A DNA stretch of 5,774 nucleotides from Paludibacteraceae bacterium (GTDB taxonomy: Bacteria > Bacteroidota > Bacteroidia > Bacteroidales > Paludibacteraceae): NCBI GenBank assembly GCA_017646225.1, contig JAGCMZ010000074.1, forward strand, positions 1-5,774. The letters are read 5' to 3'. Within the stretch, counting starts at the first letter, position 1; every line of letters starts with the position of its first letter. Below, piece by piece: positions 1 to 5,774 of this stretch. A program made the translations under genes and the position numbers. The notes beneath the pieces were generated by a model, which saw only the letters and a list, made by a program, of their open reading frames with translations, searched no databases and was not told the origin of the DNA.

Positions 1-342
1 AGGCAAGAACTCGCCTGTTATCAAGATGATTACAGTCGATACAAACGTTTGACCTACACCCACTAATGCTGCATTGGGCAAGAAAGTTTCTAAAAATGGC
101 TCTAGCAATTCTGCCATTTGCATACCCTAAATAACCAAGGCAATGTTATTACCCACCAATATGGTAGAGATATACCTATCAGGATGCGCATAAAAAATAG
201 ACAAGATAGAAGAAGCCAAGGTTTCCTTCTGCATATCCATTTGCAGGCGCAACTTGTTAGAAGTAACAAACGCAATCTCCATGCCCGAAAAAAAGGCAGA
301 GAACAATAGAGTTATTAATATCAATAAAATGGTAGTAGTCAT
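1..342 (-). pseudogene. CNNM/CorC (HlyC/CorC, 'hemolysin') family membrane protein, N-terminal part, interrupted by in-frame TAG; runs off window
   Basis: This is the start of a CNNM-domain membrane protein, the family of CorC and HlyC-like proteins usually linked to divalent cation (Mg2+) transport or efflux in the inner membrane. The ATG is at 342-340, 15 bases after the lptC stop. Residues 2-22 form a first membrane segment that leads into the family signature FFSGMEIAFV (17-26) followed by SNKLRL. The second conserved block, ILVGNNIALVI, is at 61-71. The next codon is TAG (129-127), where relatives as I recall them have tyrosine. The same frame then stays open for 42 codons to the window edge. 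It reads GMQMAELLEP and ends in a membrane segment and GEFLP, which is the expected continuation of the domain. The rest of CNNM, the CBS pair and the C-terminal CorC domain would lie beyond position 1. An ATG two codons after the TAG could restart translation, but the product would lack the first membrane segment. The family call is strong. Whether the gene is truly broken is uncertain. Confidence 0.8.
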
Positions 343-357
343 ATATAATGCTAAGGC

Positions 358-957
358 TTATGGGATGGAATCGGTAGCCGTATCTTCCTTTTCATCTATC
401 GGAATAATACCTTGTGTCTTTTCTATAACGTAACGAGTTAGACGTTGATTGGAACGCATACCTATACCGGTTATTACACGGTCTTTTTGCGTTACTTTTA
501 CAAATTGATCGGTATAAATGGAATCTTTTCGTTGTTCCACCACCAATTTATCGGTTTCAAAGTATTCATTGTCTACATTGGTGGCCCTTACCGAATCTGA
601 CAATACCCAAATATCGTCGTTTACATAATAAACGGCATGTTTAGACTCAACAATTGAGTACACTTGCATAGAGGTATTCAACTGTTCCAAATGTATTCCC
701 TGTGGGAACATCCAACAAGGTCTTTCCAATTTTTCGTACACCAGCCATTCCGGTGTTTCTACACGATAGCGGGTAACACCCGAATCGGAAACAAGGGTCA
801 CTACATCGTACGATTTCATTACAACAATAGAATCGCCCGACCCTGTAAGTTCTGCATTATTTTTTAACGACGAACTACATGCCGATAAAACAAGCATAAC
901 GACCACTCCAAGAGTAGTCGTTACACCTTTAATTCTATGTTGAAATACTGCTTTCAA
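358..957 (-). CDS. lptC: LptC-family LPS transport periplasmic lipoprotein
   Basis: LptC is the periplasmic link of the Lpt bridge. It takes lipopolysaccharide from the inner-membrane LptBFG transporter and passes it to LptA. The 199-residue length fits the Bacteroidota form, which is a lipoprotein rather than the membrane-anchored E. coli type. A basic N-region (K2, H7, R8, K10) and a hydrophobic stretch (12-24) lead to the lipobox LSAC, with lipidated Cys27. The body is the beta-rich LptC/DUF1239 fold. Recognisable blocks are YDVVTLVSDSGVTRYR (50-65), WLVYEK (71-76), WMFPQG (82-87), EYFETD (131-136) and DSIYTDQFVKVTQKDRVITG (145-164), then MRSNQRLTRY and a QGIIP tail. The start is TTG (957-955), directly after an in-frame TGA. 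The first in-frame ATG is Met21, which would remove the basic N-region, so TTG is preferred. The gene begins 5 bases after the TPR gene stop and ends 15 bases before the CNNM/CorC gene. Confidence 0.9.
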   Translation of the reverse strand: MKAVFQHRIKGVTTTLGVVVMLVLSACSSSLKNNAELTGSGDSIVVMKSYDVVTLVSDSGVTRYRVETPEWLVYEKLERPCWMFPQGIHLEQLNTSMQVYSIVESKHAVYYVNDDIWVLSDSVRATNVDNEYFETDKLVVEQRKDSIYTDQFVKVTQKDRVITGIGMRSNQRLTRYVIEKTQGIIPIDEKEDTATDSIP

Positions 958-962
958 TCAGA

Positions 963-2309
963 TTAGTCGCGGCAACGAACATCTTCGTTGATCCATCCAC
1001 CAATATGGAAGGTGGTACCTGGTTTCAATTCAGGTTTGAAGAACACGTCTTCTTTAGAAGGATATTGTTGACGGTAAGAGTTAATCAATTTTTGAGCTTC
1101 AGCAGCACAACTTGGATCTACACTTTTTGCTTTTTCCAATTTGTCAACAGCTGCCCAGTATACGGTTTTAGCCAATACTTTGTCATCGCCAAATGGGTTA
1201 CTGCTAGCATACAATTTAGCAATCAAGATGTATGGATCGCCTGCTGCATTGTTGTAGCTGATAGCTTCGTATGCAGAGCTACGAGATTCTGCATAACGAC
1301 CCATTGCTTGCAATACCAATGCTTTGTGGTATGCGTAATCGTATTTTTCGTTAACATCTTCTTGCAAAGACAAGGCTTCGTTGTAGAATGCAACTGCTTC
1401 TGCATAATTTTTTTGTTTGATAGCTTGGCTTGCACATCCAGCAGCGGTTTCGGCAGTTGGATTCAATTTGTGCGAGTAAAGCGATGCAGCAAAATAAACT
1501 TCAGATTCTTTGCATCCGGCTTTGCGGAAGATTTTAATAATTTTATTCAATGCATCTGCATTGTCTTTATTTTCTTCTACTTTAGCAGCGAATACGTTTT
1601 CTAGTGTTTGGCAATCGGCAGCACCACTAGCAGAGAAAATTTGGTCGATGTTATTGCGAACCACTTGGTAGTTAGCTTGTTGTTTGTCTGCTTGTGCAAT
1701 GCGTGTATCCAAAATTTCGCCTATGCGCAAGTATTCTTCGATAAAATTAGCACGGTTGGCTTCTACATTTTGTTGGTATTGTTTTTCCAACATTTGGAAA
1801 TACGAGTTAATAACGTCTGCATCGGCATTGTGCATACCATGATCTACCGCTTGTTTCAACCAAGGCAACACTTTGTCAAGCATAGCAGCATCGCCAGAAT
1901 AGTTGATATAATCTACTGCTTGACGACCACGAATCCATGGTTCAGAGTATTTACGATCGGTACCAAAGTATTGAATACGTTGTTCGTAACATTTCATCAA
2001 CAAGTCAAACCATTGTTGTTTTTCGGCTGCAGGAGCTTTCATCATTTTTTGTACAATCAAGAAAGCACCATTACCATAAAAAGTACGACCTCCAGCTGCA
2101 GGACATTCCTCAAATGCAACTTTCCAGTTTTCGTAAGCAGCTTCGTAATCTCTAATTTTATAGTATTGTTGATACAAACTGATATTTTCTAGGCAACGAA
2201 TACTGTCTTCGCCTGTACCAAATTTACTACCATCGTCAATGGCTTTTACTGCAAACATAGGCATGGAAAATAACGCCACCAAGCCTAATAAAAAATACTT
2301 TGTTTTCAT
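963..2309 (-). CDS. Exported tetratricopeptide-repeat protein, function unknown
   Basis: This is a 448-residue exported protein. The signal peptide has K2 and K4, a hydrophobic core at 5-19 and likely cleavage after MFA20 or VKA23. The mature part is mostly helical. A TPR-like helix pair lies at about 44-75 (KIRDYEAAYENWKVAFEEC), and clearer TPR units are at about 285-318 (KQKNYAEAVAFYNEALSL) and 323-356 (ALVLQAMGRYAESRSSAYEA). The polypeptide ends in a compact non-TPR tail, FHIGGWINEDVR (434-445). TPR arrays bind other proteins, so a periplasmic scaffold or chaperone for envelope assembly is plausible, but no partner can be read from the sequence. The mature protein has eight cysteines (39, 69, 107, 233, 266, 292, 401, 446), which could form disulfides. 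Leucine and serine codon choice is strongly biased, as expected for a well-expressed gene. It starts at ATG 2309-2307, 40 bases after the barrel gene stop, which is the largest gap in the cluster. Confidence 0.88.
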   Translation of the reverse strand: MKTKYFLLGLVALFSMPMFAVKAIDDGSKFGTGEDSIRCLENISLYQQYYKIRDYEAAYENWKVAFEECPAAGGRTFYGNGAFLIVQKMMKAPAAEKQQWFDLLMKCYEQRIQYFGTDRKYSEPWIRGRQAVDYINYSGDAAMLDKVLPWLKQAVDHGMHNADADVINSYFQMLEKQYQQNVEANRANFIEEYLRIGEILDTRIAQADKQQANYQVVRNNIDQIFSASGAADCQTLENVFAAKVEENKDNADALNKIIKIFRKAGCKESEVYFAASLYSHKLNPTAETAAGCASQAIKQKNYAEAVAFYNEALSLQEDVNEKYDYAYHKALVLQAMGRYAESRSSAYEAISYNNAAGDPYILIAKLYASSNPFGDDKVLAKTVYWAAVDKLEKAKSVDPSCAAEAQKLINSYRQQYPSKEDVFFKPELKPGTTFHIGGWINEDVRCRD

Positions 2310-2349
2310 AGCAAACTTATTTATGTGTTGATTTTATCGATTAGACGGA

Positions 2350-3600
2350 CTATCTTAGTTTTCGTTTAACAAACCAACGTTCATTTAACGACACACCTAT
2401 TCCTATTTTGTAATAACGTTCTAGCAAACCTTGTTGTTGTATCGAACCTTGTTGACCATACTCCATGTGCAAGTTCAACTTGGTATTGGTATTGGGCAAT
2501 GGGAATCCTATACCCCATGTAATGGCCCATTTATCAAAAGGTTTGTTATCAATATTGATGTACGAATTGGCATAATTGGCACCAATTCTAAAATCCATGT
2601 TATCGGTGTATTTTTTACCGCCTGGTGCATGGGTATATTGTGCGCCAAAGGCATACACAAATCGGTCGTTCAATTTATTGGTTTCGCCATAATAATGGGC
2701 TTGCGCAAAATTTTGCCACGACACATCTGCACCTATTAACAAACGATTATCCCAACGATACGAAACACCTGCACCAATGGTTTGTGGATATTCAAACAAA
2801 AGTGTTTCGTCTTCAATTATTTCCACATCGTTGGTCTTAGTGGTAATTTCGTAGCGGTTGTTCATGGGCAATTGCAACGAATAAGCCGCACCCACTACCA
2901 ACTCGTCGTTACCTATGGGTTGATGATATTGTACACCCACATCGCACAACCAAGCGCTAATATACAAGGCTTCTTTTTGCCAGGTAGAGGTATACAAATT
3001 CTCGTTAGGGAAGGTAACTTCTCTGTAATGCTGAATATTGCCAAACAAATAATGACCATTCACACCAATGGCTACCCTATCTAAAATATCGAACGATAAA
3101 CCTAAATAAACCTGGCTAATACCACCCGTCCCGTTAAAGGCTTGCTTGATGGTTAATGTATCTTGGTAGCCATACATAGGCTTTTTATCGATGAACGAAT
3201 AATTATACCCCACTGTTGACATGGGCGAAATACCTAAACTTAACGCCGCAAACTTAGCTAGTGGCACTTGAATGGCTACGTAATCTACATTTCCGTTGAA
3301 TTGCGTTGTATTTTCTGAGGCTGTTACAAAACCATCTACCACACCAGAAACGCCCAAGTCCAACATAAAAGTCAAACTATCGATGGCGGTATACGATGCA
3401 GGGTTCATGGCATTGATGCTTTTGTTGCTACGCATACCATATCCCAATCCACCCATCGATTGATTGGCACTAAACGATAGGCTTTGCCATTCACCATAGC
3501 CATAACGTGAATACGGCGAAATGGTTCCAGTTGCCCAAACAGGGGAAACCAGAACGCAAAACAAGCACAAAATACCTATTATTCTGCTTTTTGTAGACAT
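2350..3600 (-). CDS. Predicted outer-membrane beta-barrel protein (SPYSRYG-type, Bacteroidota-specific)
   Basis: This is a 416-residue protein with a signal peptide: basic residues at 4 and 6, a hydrophobic core at 7-18 and a likely cut after VWA23. The mature N-terminus carries SPYSRYGYG (28-36), then a glycine-rich MGGLGYGMR (49-57) and INAMNPASY (62-70). I associate that pattern with a large family of Bacteroidota outer-membrane proteins that distantly resemble FadL-type channels. The rest alternates short amphipathic strands rich in Tyr, Gly and Asn with loops, for example VAIGVNGHYLFG, IGAGVSYRW and DFRIGANYANSYINI. It ends in a strand, YYKIGIGVSLNERWF, followed by KRKLR, as expected for a barrel with a basic tail. 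Substrate or role is unknown; transport or envelope assembly are both possible. Its ATG (3600-3598) lies inside coaX, overlapping it by 22 bases in another frame. The stop is TAG, with an in-frame TAA three codons on. Confidence 0.88.
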   Translation of the reverse strand: MSTKSRIIGILCLFCVLVSPVWATGTISPYSRYGYGEWQSLSFSANQSMGGLGYGMRSNKSINAMNPASYTAIDSLTFMLDLGVSGVVDGFVTASENTTQFNGNVDYVAIQVPLAKFAALSLGISPMSTVGYNYSFIDKKPMYGYQDTLTIKQAFNGTGGISQVYLGLSFDILDRVAIGVNGHYLFGNIQHYREVTFPNENLYTSTWQKEALYISAWLCDVGVQYHQPIGNDELVVGAAYSLQLPMNNRYEITTKTNDVEIIEDETLLFEYPQTIGAGVSYRWDNRLLIGADVSWQNFAQAHYYGETNKLNDRFVYAFGAQYTHAPGGKKYTDNMDFRIGANYANSYINIDNKPFDKWAITWGIGFPLPNTNTKLNLHMEYGQQGSIQQQGLLERYYKIGIGVSLNERWFVKRKLR

Positions 3601-4328
3601 TTATTATACGTTAATATACGGTGCAAACCGAATAATAAAAGATTCGGGGATACAAAGATGCTACTTTTTATGCGTCTTTCAAAGAAAAAAGCGTCTCCAC
3701 CCGTTAAAAAAATTAAAAGTTGTGGATATTTTGCTTGTAATTTGGCAATATATCCTTCTATTTCGTACACAATTCCGTTTACTACACCCATTTGAATGGC
3801 CGATTGTGTATCGTTGCCCAATGTCATTTCCACGCTATCGGTTGGCAACGACAATTGGGGTAATTTTTGCGTAAAATGATGCAATGCGCTAAAACGCATG
3901 GCTGCACCAGGGGCAATATTTCCTCCTACAAACTGATTATCGGGCGATACAAAATCGTAGGTAATAGCAGTGCCAGCATCAATCACCAACAAGGGCATAT
4001 CGGGATGCATGGCATGCGCTCCAACTGCAGCGGCTAACCTATCATAACCCAATGTATGAGGGGTTTTATAAGCATTTTTTATTGGCAACGGCGTTTGGTG
4101 ATCCAATACCAACACATAGGCAATGTGCTGACGCAGATAATGCAACACCTCTTCTGAGATACCTACCACCGAACAAACAATCACCGCATCTATTGGATAG
4201 GTTTGCAACAAGGCTTCGATGTAGGCATGCGTGCAATTTTCCCATTTATCCTGAAAACACAACTCGCCAGAGGGTTCAAAAACGGCTACCTTAACGCATG
4301 TATTTCCGTAATCAATTACGAGGTGCAT
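3579..4328 (-). CDS. coaX: Type III pantothenate kinase
   Basis: CoaX phosphorylates pantothenate with ATP, the first committed step of coenzyme A synthesis, in the cytoplasm. It needs a monovalent cation and, unlike CoaA, is not inhibited by CoA. The 249 residues match the usual family length of about 240-260. All expected ASKHA-fold motifs are visible: the phosphate loop DYGNT (6-10) with Lys13, the pantothenate-side TLGYDR (92-97), DAGTAITYDF (117-126) with Asp117 as the likely catalytic base, GGNIAPGAAMR (135-145), TLGNDTQSAIQMG (169-181) and the late TGGDA (209-213). Tyr7 replaces the Ile more often seen in the first motif; this should be harmless. The start overlaps the upstream exosortase-like gene by 17 bases, and the end overlaps the barrel gene by 22 bases, which suggests coupled translation. 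No biotin operon repressor or BirA partner, a frequent coaX neighbour in other phyla, is present. Confidence 0.95.
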   Translation of the reverse strand: MHLVIDYGNTCVKVAVFEPSGELCFQDKWENCTHAYIEALLQTYPIDAVIVCSVVGISEEVLHYLRQHIAYVLVLDHQTPLPIKNAYKTPHTLGYDRLAAAVGAHAMHPDMPLLVIDAGTAITYDFVSPDNQFVGGNIAPGAAMRFSALHHFTQKLPQLSLPTDSVEMTLGNDTQSAIQMGVVNGIVYEIEGYIAKLQAKYPQLLIFLTGGDAFFFERRIKSSIFVSPNLLLFGLHRILTYNKCLQKAE

Positions 4329-4905
4329 ATTTTCTTACAATTTCTTCCCACAAAATCCAGAAGCCAAACATAATGGCATAGAACACATATTTAGAACCTT
4401 CGTGCCACATTTCAAAATCGGCTGGAGTGGTTTTAATGTGACTGAAAAGAACCACCAAGCGCAGCAAATTAATCAACAAGATAACTACGCCAAATGCAGG
4501 TATTGCCCATAGTTTATGCTTATGCGCGTATGGATAACACAACAACATCGTGGTGAAAATAAACAATTGTTTAATGCCTGTACAGCTCCATACTATAGAT
4601 ACAACCGACCTTACAGGCTCTGTGATGTAAAATCGATGGCCAAAGATTTGATAACCATCCATACCCAAAACTTGCGAAAAAATCCAATCGAGCGAACTGC
4701 AAATAGCATCTACACAACTATCAAAAAATTGCGTACAATCAATGGCTTGCCACAACCAAACTTGTGGAGCTCCACCCATTTGCAGACCCTCGGTAAAGCT
4801 GTATTTCCAAGCAAAATGAGTCAACAACAGCATACCTGCAAAATAAAACATTCCCCAATAGGGTTTCAGTTTCTCTAGAAATAATTTTAAAACAGATAGA
4901 TTCAT
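4312..4905 (-). CDS. Exosortase/archaeosortase-family integral membrane protein
   Basis: This is a 197-residue polytopic membrane protein of the exosortase/archaeosortase superfamily. These are membrane cysteine transpeptidase-like enzymes thought to process C-terminal sorting signals of exported proteins. The expected triad is present in order: Cys108 in WSCTGIKQ (106-113), Arg149 in INLLRLVVL (145-153) and His168 in MWHEGSKYVFY (166-176). Hydrophobic segments lie at about 16-36, 98-124, 132-155 and 172-187. The segment between the first two contains Cys57, Cys64 and Cys69. The short length and lack of extra domains resemble the small Bacteroidota forms such as XrtF rather than the long EpsH-type proteins, but I cannot assign a subtype. 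The ATG (4905-4903) shares one base with the tsaD stop in a TAATG junction, and the end overlaps coaX by 17 bases. No other protein in the window has a membrane segment plus basic cluster at its C-terminus, so the substrate must be encoded elsewhere. Confidence 0.85.
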   Translation of the reverse strand: MNLSVLKLFLEKLKPYWGMFYFAGMLLLTHFAWKYSFTEGLQMGGAPQVWLWQAIDCTQFFDSCVDAICSSLDWIFSQVLGMDGYQIFGHRFYITEPVRSVVSIVWSCTGIKQLFIFTTMLLCYPYAHKHKLWAIPAFGVVILLINLLRLVVLFSHIKTTPADFEMWHEGSKYVFYAIMFGFWILWEEIVRKYAPRN

Positions 4906-5774
4906 TAAATGACAACTTTAGAGAATGGTACAGAATCAATGCTATCAAACTCAGCATCAAAGTATTTGAATTGCGCCGTAATGGCGATCATAGCTGCATT
5001 GTCGGTGGTATACGAAAATTTGGGAACAAAAATATCCCATCCGTATTTTTGGGCATACACTTGGTACGCCTCACGCAAAGCACTATTGGCAGAAACACCT
5101 CCTGCCACCGCCACACGTTTAATGCCGTAATGACGCGATGCCTTTAGCAACTTATCCATCAGCACATCGATAACGGTTTTTTGAATAGAAGCCGCCAAAT
5201 CGGCTTTTCTTTCATCGATAAAGTTAGGATTTTTGGCCAATTCGTCGCGAATAAAATACATAAACGATGTTTTAAGGCCGCTAAAGCTATAATCAAAACC
5301 GGCGATATGGGGCTTGCTAAAAGTAAAGGCCAACGGATTGCCTTCTTTGGCTAATTTATCGATAAAAGGACCTCCTGGATATGGACCACCCAACACCTTG
5401 GCACACTTGTCAAAAGCTTCGCCAGCGGCATCGTCAATGGTTTGTCCTACAATTTCCATGTCGTTGTAGGCTTTTACCAAAATAATTTGCGAGTTACCGC
5501 CCGATACTAGCAAACACAAAAATGGGAATTCAGGTACGTGTACGGGTTCATTTTCTTCTTGAATAAAATGCGCCAATACGTGTGCTTGCAAGTGATTTAC
5601 CTCTATCATGGGAATGTTCATGGCAGTGGCAAACCCTTTGGCAAACGAGTTACCTACTAACAACGAACCAATCAAACCAGGTCCACGGGTATATGCAATG
5701 GCCGATATATCTTCTTTTTGAATGCCGGCACGTTTAATGGCTTCGCTTACCGTAGGAATAATATTTTGTTGATG
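4905..5774 (-). CDS. tsaD: tRNA N6-adenosine threonylcarbamoyltransferase TsaD, N-terminus outside window
   Basis: TsaD (YgjD/Kae1/Gcp family) transfers the threonylcarbamoyl group from threonylcarbamoyl-AMP to A37 of tRNAs that read ANN codons, acting with TsaB and TsaE in the cytoplasm. The 289 residues present begin HQQNIIP and lack about 50 N-terminal residues relative to the roughly 337-residue E. coli protein. The frame is open to the window edge, so the TTG at 5675 is internal and not the start. Visible motifs are RGPGLIGSLLVG, the metal-binding HLQAH (HxxxH, codons at 5594-5580), LLVSGGNSQI, the nucleotide-site stretch DDAAGEAFDKCAKVLG followed by PYPGGP, FSFSGLKTSF-like YSFSGLKTSF, AVAGGVSANSALR and the metal-ligand region TTDNAAMIA near the end. 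No key residue is missing in the part seen. The gene ends VVI-TAA and shares one base with the following exosortase-like gene. It is essential or nearly so in most bacteria. Confidence 0.96.
   Translation of the reverse strand, partial: HQQNIIPTVSEAIKRAGIQKEDISAIAYTRGPGLIGSLLVGNSFAKGFATAMNIPMIEVNHLQAHVLAHFIQEENEPVHVPEFPFLCLLVSGGNSQIILVKAYNDMEIVGQTIDDAAGEAFDKCAKVLGGPYPGGPFIDKLAKEGNPLAFTFSKPHIAGFDYSFSGLKTSFMYFIRDELAKNPNFIDERKADLAASIQKTVIDVLMDKLLKASRHYGIKRVAVAGGVSANSALREAYQVYAQKYGWDIFVPKFSYTTDNAAMIAITAQFKYFDAEFDSIDSVPFSKVVI

Noticed and set aside
1005..2192. Two long plus-strand open frames (1005-1604 and 1608-2192) opposite the TPR gene.
   Set aside because: They are codon-aligned shadows created by the TPR gene's avoidance of TTA, CTA and TCA. 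Their translations are rich in Phe, Cys and Val with no recognisable domain.
2312..2319. Minus-strand TAAGTTTG just before the TPR gene ATG matches the Bacteroidota -7 promoter consensus TAnnTTTG.
   Set aside because: It ends two bases before the ATG, so transcription would start inside the gene, and no TTTG lies at the expected -33 spacing. It is probably a chance match in AT-rich sequence.
2310..2349. The 40-base gap between the barrel and TPR genes as a terminator or attenuator.
   Set aside because: No inverted repeat followed by a T run is visible on the minus strand, only AT-rich sequence and a short ATCGAT palindrome.
3601..3620. A TATAAT-like string on the minus strand just before the barrel gene ATG.
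   Set aside because: It lies inside coaX coding sequence and right against the start codon. Bacteroidota sigma factors do not use the E. coli -10 consensus, so it is unlikely to be a promoter.
5573..5675. TTG at 5675 as the start of a shorter tsaD product.
   Set aside because: The frame continues upstream to the window edge with conserved TsaD sequence (HQQNIIP, RGPG), so this codon is an internal leucine.

Overview
This window comes from a member of the Bacteroidota, probably a Bacteroidales-like lineage. The DNA is moderately AT-rich. Starts are preceded by A/T-rich sequence with no clear Shine-Dalgarno motif. The protein families (an SPYSRYG-type outer-membrane barrel, an exported TPR protein, a lipoprotein LptC and a CNNM/CorC membrane protein) occur together in that phylum. 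The family calls come from reading motifs, not from database searches.

All seven recognisable genes lie on the minus strand and read from high to low coordinates. In order of transcription they are: tsaD (tRNA t6A synthesis; N-terminus outside the window), a small exosortase/archaeosortase-family integral membrane protein, coaX (type III pantothenate kinase), a predicted outer-membrane beta-barrel, an exported TPR protein, lptC (LPS transport lipoprotein), and the start of a CNNM/CorC-family gene cut by the window edge and interrupted by an in-frame TAG. The first four genes overlap by 1, 17 and 22 bases. The remaining gaps are 40, 5 and 15 bases. This is very likely one operon or two nested ones, and no stretch over 300 bases lacks a gene. 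I found no RNA gene, insertion sequence, CRISPR array or convincing terminator.

Two housekeeping enzymes (tsaD, coaX) lead into a set of envelope genes (barrel, periplasmic TPR protein, LptC), which suggests co-expression of cofactor and translation functions with outer-membrane building. The exosortase-like protein has the Cys-Arg-His triad of its family, but nothing in the window carries a matching C-terminal sorting signal.

The points most worth a second look are the TAG in the CNNM/CorC gene (mutation, sequence error or, less likely, recoding), the orphan exosortase, the marked codon bias of the TPR gene, and the uncharacterised barrel/TPR pair beside lptC.
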